From Lentzea nigeriaca (GTDB taxonomy: Bacteria > Actinomycetota > Actinomycetes > Mycobacteriales > Pseudonocardiaceae), in assembly GCF_016907955.1 (NCBI RefSeq), contig NZ_JAFBCX010000008.1, positions 296,212 to 360,211 on the forward strand: a DNA stretch of 64,000 nucleotides. Direction: 5' to 3'. The notes below the pieces were generated by a model. The model saw only the letters and a program-made list of their open reading frames with translations. It had not been told where the DNA came from and ran no database searches. The position numbers were made by a program, and so were the translations under genes. Shown here piece by piece: positions 44,556 through 52,810 of the stretch. Each line of letters begins with the position of its first letter. Positions within the stretch are counted from its first letter, which is position 1.

Positions 44556-44984
44556 TCACCCGCCGCCCAGCATCTGGTCCGCCAGCCGCTGCTCCACCTC
44601 GGCCAGCCGCTGCTCCACCTCGGTCCGCTGCTGCACCTCTTCAGCCAGCCGCTGCTCCCACTCGGCCACCCGCTGCCGCCACTCGGCCAGCCGCTGCTCC
44701 CACTCGGCCCGCAGTTTCTCCACCTCAACTCGCAGCGCAGCCGCAGGATCGACCGGACCCGGCTGCCCAGCCGCGATCGCTTCGAGGTGACCAGGTGGCC
44801 AGCTCAGCGCCACGGACACCGCAGCCAACAGTGCGCCACCACGTTCCGCGGGCTCCCCCTTCTGCAGCCTGCGCACCGTCGCAACACCCACACGCGCAGC
44901 CTCGGCTAGCCCCTTCTGCGAGAGCTCCAACTCCGCCATTCGAGTGTTGACGGCCTCCGCCACGGCTTGCCAGTCCTTCGGCAC
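44556..44984 (-). CDS. XRE-family repressor with long coiled coil
   Basis: A 142-residue protein: helix-turn-helix at about 8-45 (MAELELSQKGLAEAARVGVATVRRLQKGE) and then a coiled coil of repeated EWEQRLAEW / EVEQRLAEVEQRL units to the end (about 85-138). GTG start behind GGGAGG. It diverges from the transfer operon across a gap with TGAGCG repeats, so it is the likely repressor of that operon. Confidence 0.78.
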   Translation of the reverse strand: MPKDWQAVAEAVNTRMAELELSQKGLAEAARVGVATVRRLQKGEPAERGGALLAAVSVALSWPPGHLEAIAAGQPGPVDPAAALRVEVEKLRAEWEQRLAEWRQRVAEWEQRLAEEVQQRTEVEQRLAEVEQRLADQMLGGG

Positions 44985-45093
44985 CTGACCTCCCTAACAG
45001 GTCGCTTACCAGCACAAATCGTAGCGCTCCCGGCCTCTCAGCCTCTCGACTCAACGCACACCGCTCGATCAACGTTCCAATTCACGCCTTGCG

Positions 45094-45123
45094 TGAGCGC
45101 TCATTTGAGCGTTCACTTGAGCG
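45094..45123. promoter_or_regulatory. TGAGCG operator repeats upstream of the transfer operon
   Basis: A perfect 10-bp palindrome TGAGCGCTCA (45094-45103) is followed by two TTGAGCG copies 12 bp apart (45105-45111, 45117-45123); the middle one is half of an imperfect palindrome TGAGCGTTCA. They lie in the 161-bp divergent gap between the XRE repressor and the first operon gene. Confidence 0.65.
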
Positions 45124-45145
45124 CATCAAACCGAAGGGAGTCCCG

Positions 45146-45379
45146 ATGGGACCGCACGACGAAACGCCGAACTATCCGGACGGCCTAGACAGGGCCGCGA
45201 TTGACGCCCTGATCAACGAGGTTGCCAACGAGCTGGGAGTTGCACCGGAAATGCTCGGTGGTGGCCCTGAGGTGAAGCGCCGCGGGCGACGGACGACCCG
45301 CCGCAGCCTGGTCAGCACCGTGCGCGTTCTGCGCGTTCACCGCCAGATCTCCGTGTTGGATGATGCGGAGGCGGCGTGA
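45146..45379 (+). CDS. small AICE protein of unknown function
   Basis: A 77-residue acidic-to-basic protein, start chosen at the ATG at 45146 behind GAAGGGA; a longer frame to 45089 would code the operator repeats. It has AIDALINEVANELGV and a basic stretch KRRGRRTTRRSL. No family recognised. First gene of the long operon; overlaps the next start (TGATG). Confidence 0.6.
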   Translation: MGPHDETPNYPDGLDRAAIDALINEVANELGVAPEMLGGGPEVKRRGRRTTRRSLVSTVRVLRVHRQISVLDDAEAA

Positions 45380-45957
45380 TGTCCAACGACTTCAAGGCCT
45401 TGTGGCCTGATGAGAAGTGGGACAGGGAGCTGGCGAGCAACGGTTCCTCCCGGTATGCGGCGTATCTGCACGTCAGCCGGTTCGGCGGTGCGACCGACGA
45501 GGGGCCGACGATGGACCCGGCCGAGTTCGCCGCGGCGGCAGTGCTGACGGCGTTGTCGCCGGTGATGAGTCCCGGCTATCTGTTGACGCACCCGCGAGTG
45601 CTGGACGTCGTGCAGCGCTGGGACGACGACGGCCGGTTGGCGTTCGCGGTCACCGTTGCGTTCATGCTGCCGCGTGCGCTCAACCGCGAGTTCTGCGCGC
45701 GGTGGCAGTCCTGGCACATCGATCGTCGCCGTGGCACGCGGTGGATTGAGCCCTGGGACAACGACCGGCCGGCGGTGCTGCCGTCGATCGAGCTGCGGGT
45801 GCCGGTCGCTGCGGACCTGTTGCCGGTGCCGAAGTACAGCGGTGGCTACGCGGACGTTGCGGCGGCGAAACAGGCCGTTGCGGTGGTGTGCCGGGAGGTC
45901 AACAGGAACGTGGCGCCGCTGCTGGCGTTCGTCGCTGCTGGGGTGGAGGCCTGCTGA
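45379..45957 (+). CDS. AICE protein of unknown function
   Basis: A 192-residue soluble protein with Trp-rich patches (ARWQSWHIDRRRGTRWIEPW). No known motif is seen. It overlaps both neighbours by one base (TGATG), so it belongs to the operon. A GTG one codon upstream is an alternative start. Confidence 0.6.
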   Translation: MSNDFKALWPDEKWDRELASNGSSRYAAYLHVSRFGGATDEGPTMDPAEFAAAAVLTALSPVMSPGYLLTHPRVLDVVQRWDDDGRLAFAVTVAFMLPRALNREFCARWQSWHIDRRRGTRWIEPWDNDRPAVLPSIELRVPVAADLLPVPKYSGGYADVAAAKQAVAVVCREVNRNVAPLLAFVAAGVEAC

Positions 45958-46382
45958 TGGCGGGCAAACGGTTCCCGTGGGTGCTAGCCCCGGTGCCGTG
46001 GTCGGACACGCCGCAGTTCACGCGCGGCGTGAAGGACGGGTTGCCGTTGCTGTCCTACGGGTGTGCGCCTCGGGACAAGCTGGCCACCTACCGCCAGTTG
46101 CGGGCGATGGGCTTGCGTCCCAACGGTTTCGACCCGGTCGCGCTGCTGTATGTGCGGCACAACAAGTCCAAAAAGGTCTCGTTCGCGTCGCTGTACCTGA
46201 TCGAGAAGGCCGCGCCGGTCCGGCCGATGACGCCGGCGAAGTGGACCGCGCTGGCCAAGGCGAACTTCGCCCGCCGTATCTGCCGCAGCTGCGGCAAGGA
46301 CCCAATGTACGTGCTGCCGACCAGCACCGGTCAGTGCTGGCCGTGCTTTGAAGCCAGCGAGAACGAGCAGGCGGCGACCTGA
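45957..46382 (+). CDS. RRQRL-type zinc-binding AICE protein
   Basis: A 141-residue protein. It has the family plan: PWVLAP start, LATYRQLRAMGLRPNG (the RRQRL motif position, here YRQLR), and a zinc ribbon made of CRSCGKDPMY and TGQCWPCFE. Such proteins are found widely on Streptomyces and related conjugative elements; the role is unknown. Confidence 0.75.
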   Translation: MAGKRFPWVLAPVPWSDTPQFTRGVKDGLPLLSYGCAPRDKLATYRQLRAMGLRPNGFDPVALLYVRHNKSKKVSFASLYLIEKAAPVRPMTPAKWTALAKANFARRICRSCGKDPMYVLPTSTGQCWPCFEASENEQAAT

Positions 46383-46813
46383 TGAGCAAGTCCTTTCCTG
46401 CCAACAACTCTAAGAAGTCCAGGAGTGCGAACGTGTCGAACTTCCTTCAGCTGCACAGCCACTTCGTCCAGCAGCAGCCGGGCGGTGTCAGCGTCAACTA
46501 CATGCGCACCACGCTGCAGTTGGGCAACGGCACCACGGTGTCGTTCCAGCTGCCCGCCCTGCCGATCGGTGACGGCCTGGTCCTCGCACCGGTCGTCTAC
46601 ACCGAGGGCCAGACCAGCATCCGCATGGACTTCAGCCGCTGGACGGCTGGGATGTGCGGAAACGGGGTCGGTGCGCTTCTGCCGTTCTCGACCACCGACC
46701 AGGCTCACGCAGTGCGGGTCTGCCGGGCCTTCCACGCCGCGCCGGACACCTCGTGGACCGACTCCACCGACACGGCCGCGGCCTGGCTGCGCAACCACAT
46801 GGAGCGTGTGTGA
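46382..46813 (+). CDS. AICE protein of unknown function
   Basis: A 143-residue protein, hydrophilic at the start (SKSFPANNSKKSRS), with a beta-rich middle (TTLQLGNGTTVSFQLPALPI) and a helical end. No motif is recognised. One-base overlap with both neighbours. Confidence 0.6.
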   Translation: MSKSFPANNSKKSRSANVSNFLQLHSHFVQQQPGGVSVNYMRTTLQLGNGTTVSFQLPALPIGDGLVLAPVVYTEGQTSIRMDFSRWTAGMCGNGVGALLPFSTTDQAHAVRVCRAFHAAPDTSWTDSTDTAAAWLRNHMERV

Positions 46814-47130
46814 TGTCGGCTCGAACCCTGGCGTGCCTGCTGGCCGTGACCGCCATGCTCGTGGCGTGCAAGCCCGTTCAGTCCGAGTTGCCCGCGTCGT
46901 CTGAGCCGTGGGTGGTGCTGTCGGTGCACTACTCCGGTCCGCGCGGCGAGAACCAGCCCGGTGGCAAGGGACAGCACTCCGTCGTGTGCGTCGTCGCAAG
47001 CGATCTCGCCCGCCACTACAGCGAGCGCGGTGAGCACATCGAAATCTTGATCCCCGCTGAGCACGCGTACGACGAGATGTACGACCAGGGCAAACCGTGC
47101 CCGAAGGGACCGATCCACTCGCGTTTCTGA
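46813..47130 (+). CDS. putative lipoprotein
   Basis: A 105-residue protein with a hydrophobic start and a lipobox (LAVTAMLVAC, Cys near residue 19). The mature part is polar with no known domain. It is probably anchored outside the cell; surface exclusion or envelope function is possible but not shown. Confidence 0.62.
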   Translation: MSARTLACLLAVTAMLVACKPVQSELPASSEPWVVLSVHYSGPRGENQPGGKGQHSVVCVVASDLARHYSERGEHIEILIPAEHAYDEMYDQGKPCPKGPIHSRF

Positions 47131-47222
47131 TCTGCCCGAACCGGCGGCCAACTCCGGCAAGAGACACCGCCGATCCGGGTTCCCAACACCCAAGCGATCA
47201 CCAGACCGAAAGGGCCACACCA

Positions 47223-47486
47223 GTGTCCACCACGACTATTCCCGAGCCCACCACCGACCTGCCGCAGCTGTGCGACATCCTGCTCGGCTGGACGGTGCAC
47301 GCCCCCGGCTTGCAGGCCTCCAAGGCCGCCGTGGCCGACTGGTTCGAGCTGTGCGTGAAGCTGCTCGCGCCGATCACCACCGACCCGTCCCACCCCGAGC
47401 ACACCAAGGCGTGCGAGCTGGCCGCGGAGTTCTCCCACGACGCCATCGCGTTGCGCAGCAACGGAAACGCGGAGGCGATGCGATGA
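47223..47486 (+). CDS. small AICE protein of unknown function
   Basis: An 87-residue acidic helical protein (LLGWTVHAPGLQASKAAVADWFELCVKLL). GTG at 47223. No family recognised. It overlaps the next gene (ATGCGATGA). Confidence 0.55.
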   Translation: MSTTTIPEPTTDLPQLCDILLGWTVHAPGLQASKAAVADWFELCVKLLAPITTDPSHPEHTKACELAAEFSHDAIALRSNGNAEAMR

Positions 47487-47767
47487 CCAGCCTCCCGCCC
47501 CTCGTGTTGCTGATCGGCCTGGGACTGGCCGCCACGGCAGTCGTGCTGCTGTGGAAGTTGCTGGTCACCGCCGCTGGCATCGGCCTGGGCCTGTGGCTGG
47601 TGGTCCACGCGACCGCCGACAGCCCCGGCGTCCAGTTACTGGTGTTCGCCGTCGCCGGCCTGGCCGTGGCCGCCGCCCTGCGGCAGGTGTCCCCGTCTCA
47701 CCGCCCGGCCTTGTCCGGACACCACGCCCGTTCCCGTGCTCACGCTGGTGAGGAGGCAGTTCGATGA
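47483..47767 (+). CDS. small membrane protein (AICE)
   Basis: A 94-residue protein with two hydrophobic segments (about 5-20 and 28-60) and a basic, His/Arg-rich tail. It sits just before the spread-type gene, a common place for small Spd proteins that help intramycelial plasmid spread. Function inferred from place. Confidence 0.6.
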   Translation: MTSLPPLVLLIGLGLAATAVVLLWKLLVTAAGIGLGLWLVVHATADSPGVQLLVFAVAGLAVAAALRQVSPSHRPALSGHHARSRAHAGEEAVR

Positions 47768-48639
47768 CCAGCGCCTACCCGACTCCACTCGACAAGCTCA
47801 CCGACCGGGTCCGCGACATGGCCACCGAACTCGGGGACTGGCCGTCACTGCGGCAGATCAAGCAACGCTGCAACGTCGGCCACCCCAAGGCCGTGGACGC
47901 GCTGGCGACGCTGCGCGCGTCCGGCTTCAACCCCACCAACCCGACCAGCGAGACCACGCAGGCCCCGGCGGCGGAACGGCGGTTCCACGTCGTGCCCACC
48001 CCGAACGCGCTGGACACCGCCGACGACCAGGCCGACACCGAGTCGGTCCCTGCTGCGCCTGCGAGCGAACCCGCTCCGGTCGCTGCCGAGGTCGTTGCCG
48101 AGGCCAGCACGGTCGCAGAACCGCCCACCACCACTGACGCCACGCCGGTTCCCGCCGATGTCACGTCCCCCGCTCCGACTGCGGCTGAGCCGGTGCGGCG
48201 GTCGGGCCGGTGGCGGAACGTGCCGCTCTACCTGATCGCGCTGGGCGCGTTCGTCGCCATCTGGGGCGGCTGGGTTGGGCTGGGCCAGCTCACCGGTTTC
48301 GGCCCGGTGAACCTGCTGCCCGGCATCGGCGACGGCTGGACGATCAACACCGCGATCACGCTCCCGCTCGGCATGGAGGCCTACGCCGCGTACGCGATGC
48401 GGGTGTGGCTGGACCGCACGAAGTCCGCGTTGGCGCGCCGGTTCGCGATGTGGTCGACGTTCGCCGCGCTGCTGCTCGGCATGTCCGGCCAGGTTGCCTA
48501 CCACCTGATGACGGCCGCGGGCATGAGCGCTGCGCCGTGGCAGATCACCACGTTCGTCTCCTGCCTGCCCGTCCTCGTTCTCGGTGGCGCGGCGGCCCTG
48601 GTTCACCTGTCCTACAACACGCCTGAGGTGCAGCGATGA
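47764..48639 (+). CDS. SpdB/DUF2637-like spread membrane protein
   Basis: A 291-residue protein. The first 60 residues look like a small helix-turn-helix (WPSLRQIKQRCNVGHPKAVDALATLRASGFN), followed by a Pro/Ala-rich linker and four membrane helices (about 155-285) with LPLGMEAYAAYAMRVWL. This is the plan of spread proteins next to traB in pSAM2-like elements. It overlaps traB by four bases. Confidence 0.75.
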   Translation: MTSAYPTPLDKLTDRVRDMATELGDWPSLRQIKQRCNVGHPKAVDALATLRASGFNPTNPTSETTQAPAAERRFHVVPTPNALDTADDQADTESVPAAPASEPAPVAAEVVAEASTVAEPPTTTDATPVPADVTSPAPTAAEPVRRSGRWRNVPLYLIALGAFVAIWGGWVGLGQLTGFGPVNLLPGIGDGWTINTAITLPLGMEAYAAYAMRVWLDRTKSALARRFAMWSTFAALLLGMSGQVAYHLMTAAGMSAAPWQITTFVSCLPVLVLGGAAALVHLSYNTPEVQR

Positions 48640-50858
48640 CTGTCACGACCCTGACCGGTGCGTCCGACCCTCACGACCGCGACGAGTTCGAGCACACCGC
48701 CACCGTGACGCCCCTGCACCCGGCTACGAGTGCGGAGGTCACCGAGACCGCCACCGTGATCGAGGGTGAGCTGGTCGACGACGACGCCCCCGGTGACGAG
48801 GGGGACGTGACCGGTTCGGTGGTGCTGGTGGATCAGCCCGGTGGCGACTCCGTGCACTGGGTCCGGCGCCTGCGTGAGGCCAAGCGGGAACCAATCATCC
48901 CCGCCTATCTGCGGTCGTGGGAGGAGGCTCGGGCCACCGCGCGGTGGGTGGCCGGCCACTACGCGCACGCCACTGGCTACCACGCGGTGCGGTCCCCGCT
49001 GTACCTGCTGCGCCTGGCGGTGCGTTCCCCGCGCGGCGCGCTGCTGCTGGCTGCGGCGACCGGGCGGTGGGCCTCGGACGCGGAGGGCCGACAGCTGCGC
49101 GCGGCTGCCGCTCGTGACGAGGACACCCGCGCTTACTTGCAGTTGTCCGCGCAGCGCAACACCCGCGTGACCACCCGCACGCTGACGCTCGTGATCACGG
49201 CGGCCATCGGTGTCCCGGCGTTGATGCTGCTGCCGGACGTGGTGCCGTCGTGGGTGATGTGGGCCTGCGGCACCCTCGCGGTCGCGCTGCTGGGCAGGCT
49301 CGGCACGCCCGCCGACCAGCCGGTGGTCTCCCGTGCTGTGGTCGCCACGCACGTGGCCAAGCTGACCGCCGACGCCGTCGAACAGGCCCTGTCCGTGCTC
49401 GGGATCTCGCTGATCACGCAGGCGTTGGCCAAGAACCCGCAGGCCATCAACTTCGTGGCACCGATCCACCGGGACGGTCCCGGCTGGCGTGCCGAGGTCG
49501 ACCTTCCGCGCGGCGTGACGGCGTCGGACGTGATCGAGAAGCGGGAGAAACTGGCCTCGGGTCTGGGCCGCCCGCTGGGCTGTGTATGGCCGGAGGGCAA
49601 GCCGGAGATCCACCCTGGACGGTTGGTGTTGTGGGTGGGCGACAAGGACATGAGCAAGGCGTCCCAGCCCGCGTGGCCGCTGCGCACCGGCAAGAGGATC
49701 GACCTGTTCGAGCCGCAGCCGTTCGGCACGGACGTCCGCGGCAAGTGGGTCGATGTGGTGCTGATGTACGTGGCGGGCATCGTGGGTGCGATCCCGCGCA
49801 TGGGCAAGACGTTCACGCTGCGCGAGCTGCTGCTCATCGCCGCTCTGGACCCGCGTTCGGCCGTGTATGCCTTTGACCTCAAGGGAACCGGTGACCTGTC
49901 GCCGCTGGAGGTCGTGGCGCACCGCTACCGCGCCGGTGACGATCCCGAGGACATCGAGTACATGCTCGCGTGTCTGCGGGAGCTGCGCGATGAGATGCGG
50001 CGCCGTACGAAGGTGATCCGGGAGCTTCCGCCGGACATCTGCCCGGAGAACAAGGTCACGTCCCCCTTGGCTTCCAAGAAGTCGCTGGGGTTGCACCCGG
50101 TCGTGGTGGGTGTGGACGAGTGTCAGGTGATGTTCGAGCACCCGGAGCACGGCGCGGAGTTCGAGGAGATCGTAACCGACCTGGTCAAGCGTGGTCCGGC
50201 CACCGGGATCGTGGTCATCCTGGCCACGCAGCGCCCTGACTCGAAGTCCATTCCGATGGCGATCAGCGACAACGCCATCCTGCGGTTCTGCCTCAAGGTC
50301 ACCGGTCAGATCGCCAACGACATGGTGTTGGGTACCTCGTCGTACAAGAACGGTGAGCGGGCCACGCAGTTCTCCTTTGGTGACAAGGGAATCGGCCTGC
50401 TCAAGGGCGTCGGTGACGAGACTCAGACCGTGAAGGGCGTCTACATCGATGCACCCGGCGCCAAGGCCCTGGCCGCGCGTGCACGGGCCATGCGCGTGGA
50501 CGCGGGCACGCTGTCGGGCTACGCGGCCGGTGTGGACGCCGAAGTCGACGACATCGAGGCAGCAAACACGCTGCTGCAGGACCTGCTCAACGTGTTCGGC
50601 ACGGCCGACAAGCGCTGGTCGGAGTCCCTTGTGGACGCACTGGCCGAACTCCGGCCGAACGTGTACGGCGAGTGGGCCGCACTGCCGACCGGGGCGGCCA
50701 AGGCCACCACGCTGTCCACCGCGCTCAAGCCGTTCGGCATCACCACCAAGCAAGTGTGGTCGACGGAGAACGGCAAGGGCGCCAACCGGATGGGCGTCGA
50801 ACGCGCCGCCGTCGCCGCAGCACTCACCGAGCGTGACGGGAAGAAGAGGCGCGGCTAG
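48636..50858 (+). CDS. FtsK/SpoIIIE-type conjugative DNA translocase (TraB-like)
   Basis: A 740-residue hexameric-type DNA pump. Two membrane helices lie at about 175-215; Walker A is GAIPRMGKT (384-392); Walker B is HPVVVGVDECQVMF; VILATQRPDSKSIPMAI matches the sensor region. In AICEs one such protein moves double-stranded DNA between hyphae. The C-terminal part (from about 640) should hold the winged helix that reads the transfer locus. The palindromes after its stop are candidates for that locus. Confidence 0.9.
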   Translation: MTVTTLTGASDPHDRDEFEHTATVTPLHPATSAEVTETATVIEGELVDDDAPGDEGDVTGSVVLVDQPGGDSVHWVRRLREAKREPIIPAYLRSWEEARATARWVAGHYAHATGYHAVRSPLYLLRLAVRSPRGALLLAAATGRWASDAEGRQLRAAAARDEDTRAYLQLSAQRNTRVTTRTLTLVITAAIGVPALMLLPDVVPSWVMWACGTLAVALLGRLGTPADQPVVSRAVVATHVAKLTADAVEQALSVLGISLITQALAKNPQAINFVAPIHRDGPGWRAEVDLPRGVTASDVIEKREKLASGLGRPLGCVWPEGKPEIHPGRLVLWVGDKDMSKASQPAWPLRTGKRIDLFEPQPFGTDVRGKWVDVVLMYVAGIVGAIPRMGKTFTLRELLLIAALDPRSAVYAFDLKGTGDLSPLEVVAHRYRAGDDPEDIEYMLACLRELRDEMRRRTKVIRELPPDICPENKVTSPLASKKSLGLHPVVVGVDECQVMFEHPEHGAEFEEIVTDLVKRGPATGIVVILATQRPDSKSIPMAISDNAILRFCLKVTGQIANDMVLGTSSYKNGERATQFSFGDKGIGLLKGVGDETQTVKGVYIDAPGAKALAARARAMRVDAGTLSGYAAGVDAEVDDIEAANTLLQDLLNVFGTADKRWSESLVDALAELRPNVYGEWAALPTGAAKATTLSTALKPFGITTKQVWSTENGKGANRMGVERAAVAAALTERDGKKRRG

Positions 50859-50867
50859 ACCCGCCAC

Positions 50868-50955
50868 GGCTCTAGGTCTAGAGCCCACCCCCTCTAGACC
50901 TAGAGCCTCCCCTAGACACCCGAATACCCGCTGATCAGCGCCCTAGCACCTAGGG
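50868..50955. repeat. CTAG-rich palindrome cluster after traB
   Basis: A 16-bp perfect stem (50868-50883 with 50892-50907, 8-nt loop) built from CTCTAGGTCTAGAG, then CCCTAG-CAC-CTAGGG at 50941-50955. Seven CTAG tetramers fall in about 90 bp, though CTAG is scarce in such DNA. It may be a terminator, a transfer locus (clt) or both. Confidence 0.65.
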
Positions 50956-50999
50956 GGCCTGGTCTCGCGCACCCAAAACCGCTTTGAGAGGCCACTTTG

Positions 51000-51302
51000 A
51001 TGACCCCTAAGACGCTCTTCCGTCTCGCCGTCCTTGGCTTGCTCATCGTCGCTGTCAGTGACGTCGCGCCAGGCGCGCGCGGTGCCGCGTGGCTGCTGCT
51101 GGTCGCGTGCGCGCTGGTCTACATGCTGGCGTGCTGGGTCTTCCCGTTCCGCAAATGCCCAGCGTGCAAGGGACTCGGCTGCCACCACGGCGGGTTCGGC
51201 GGCGTCAAGTTGTGCAAACGCTGCGACGGCGACGGCCTCAAGCTGCGCGCCGGCCGCCGCGTCGTCAACGCGATCCGCCGCCACCGCAACCGCCTCCGCT
51301 GA
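51000..51302 (+). CDS. small membrane protein with DnaJ-type zinc ribbon
   Basis: A 100-residue protein: two hydrophobic segments (about 5-22 and 30-50), then a cytoplasmic CPACKGLGC...KLCKRCDGDG ribbon and a basic end (RRVVNAIRRHRNRLR). Such proteins recur on actinobacterial elements; role unknown. The ATG at 51000 is preferred to the TTG before it. Confidence 0.68.
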   Translation: MTPKTLFRLAVLGLLIVAVSDVAPGARGAAWLLLVACALVYMLACWVFPFRKCPACKGLGCHHGGFGGVKLCKRCDGDGLKLRAGRRVVNAIRRHRNRLR

Positions 51303-51330
51303 AACCCGCTGCTCACCAAGGGGACGTGAC

Positions 51331-51462
51331 ATGCACCCGGTCTTCCACGCGTCGTTCACCGCCACCTGTGCGGGCGGCTGTGGCCGCAAAGTCTCATCAG
51401 GACAGGTCATGTGCTCGATCTGCGCGATGCGCGTGAAGCCCTTACACGGCAAGGGGACGTGA
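51331..51462 (+). CDS. 43-residue zinc-knuckle-like protein
   Basis: A short frame from ATG 51331 (behind AAGGGGACG) with C-x3-C then CSIC, giving four Cys for a zinc site. It ends just before the next start. Small, but the paired cysteines and position in the operon favour a real gene. Confidence 0.5.
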   Translation: MHPVFHASFTATCAGGCGRKVSSGQVMCSICAMRVKPLHGKGT

Positions 51463-51463
51463 C

Positions 51464-52732
51464 ATGTGCAGATCAGGCCAAGAAGGCGGACGCCGCTGCC
51501 CCAACAGCGGCCGGTCCAGCCAGAACCGCCGACAACGCCGCTGCCGCGCCAACCGCGCACTCCGCAACGCCATCGCCGCAGGAGACCCCGACGCAATCAG
51601 CCGCGCACAACAGCGTCTCGACGCCCTCAACGCCGACGACCACGACACGACCACTTCGGACAAGGAGCCCACTGTGGCCAACGACCCCAAGCCCACACCG
51701 GTCACCGGAGAGCCGTCCAACACGCCACTGCAGAAGAACACCTGGGGCGACATCCTCAGCGACAGCCCCGTTCACTACCACGACGACGGTCCGATCGGGA
51801 CCGCAGTCAAGTACATGGGCGCCGACGCCCGCATGGAGGTGGACGGCGAACCGCTGGCCAACGTCGTGGGCCGCCTCGCCACGAACGTCGTGCGGCGTGA
51901 GACCACGGCTCAGCGGGCAGTCGACGACCTCAAGCAGCTGCGCGACCGGCTTCCCGAAGGCAGCCGCGCCAAGATGTGTCTCTCCCAGGCGATCCGGGAG
52001 ATGGACGGCCCGGACACGCCCGCGCCGCAGGTGCCGGACGGCACGCCCGAGCCGCTGCGGGACCTGGTGCGCAAGCTGCACGCGGTGCCGCTGGTCCGTC
52101 GCGAGCCGGAGCGGGAGATGCAACCGCTGCTGCAACTCTGCGAGCGAGCCGCCGCAGGAGACAAGCGCACCATGAACCTGCTGGACGACGAGGTCAAGCG
52201 GCTGCGCAACAAGCGTCACGAGAGCCTCGGCGACAGCGGCAAGTTCGAGATCGACGACGCCATCGACCACACCATCGCGACGCTGAAAGAGCAGGAACGC
52301 CAGCGCCGCAGGGAAAGGAACGCAGCGTCCGCTGGTGGCGTCACGGTGCACAACGTCAACGTCGCCCATCCCGGCGCGCACGTCGGCAGCCAGCACGACA
52401 TCAACACCGACGATGTCCATTTCAACGCCCGCCGCCCTGTTCACGACAGGGACGTGACACCGGAACCGCCCACCAGCCACACCGAAGCCCGTCCGCACCG
52501 CGGAGGCGGACAGGGCCGAAGCATCACGAACATCGCCGATGGCGGCAGTCACGTCGGCATCCAAGCCGGTGTCGTCTACGGCGACGCCCGAGTCAACAGC
52601 CGCCGCGTTTCAACCGGAAGCAGCGGCCAGCACGGCCGCCACGACGGTGACATCGCGAACATCGCCACCGGTGGCAGCCACGTCGAAATGCAGGTCGGTG
52701 TCGTCTTCGGCGACGGCAAGCGCGTCAACTGA
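51464..52732 (+). CDS. AICE protein with C-terminal repeat units
   Basis: A 422-residue protein. The N-terminus holds CRSGQEGGRRCPN and a helical basic stretch; the middle (about 90-285) is helical; the C-terminal 130 residues hold three like units: VHNVNVAHPGAHVGSQHDIN, ITNIADGGSHVGIQAGVVYG and IANIATGGSHVEMQVGVVFG. The last two align over 20 residues. Such GIQAG-VVxGD units are seen in multi-domain regulators and effector proteins of actinobacteria. Function unknown. Confidence 0.65.
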   Translation: MCRSGQEGGRRCPNSGRSSQNRRQRRCRANRALRNAIAAGDPDAISRAQQRLDALNADDHDTTTSDKEPTVANDPKPTPVTGEPSNTPLQKNTWGDILSDSPVHYHDDGPIGTAVKYMGADARMEVDGEPLANVVGRLATNVVRRETTAQRAVDDLKQLRDRLPEGSRAKMCLSQAIREMDGPDTPAPQVPDGTPEPLRDLVRKLHAVPLVRREPEREMQPLLQLCERAAAGDKRTMNLLDDEVKRLRNKRHESLGDSGKFEIDDAIDHTIATLKEQERQRRRERNAASAGGVTVHNVNVAHPGAHVGSQHDINTDDVHFNARRPVHDRDVTPEPPTSHTEARPHRGGGQGRSITNIADGGSHVGIQAGVVYGDARVNSRRVSTGSSGQHGRHDGDIANIATGGSHVEMQVGVVFGDGKRVN

Positions 52733-52810
52733 CACCCACTCCAAGCAGCTCACGCAGGGGACGTCACCGCCCGTCCCCTGCTTCTCGTCCTCCTCAAGGA
52801 GAACCACGTC

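Noticed and set aside
45089..45145. An upstream extension of the first operon gene
   Set aside because: The extra residues come from the operator repeats, and the ATG at 45146 has its own ribosome site.
48612..50888. A 758-codon minus-strand frame across traB
   Set aside because: The plus strand codes a clear FtsK-type protein with Walker motifs; the antisense frame has none.
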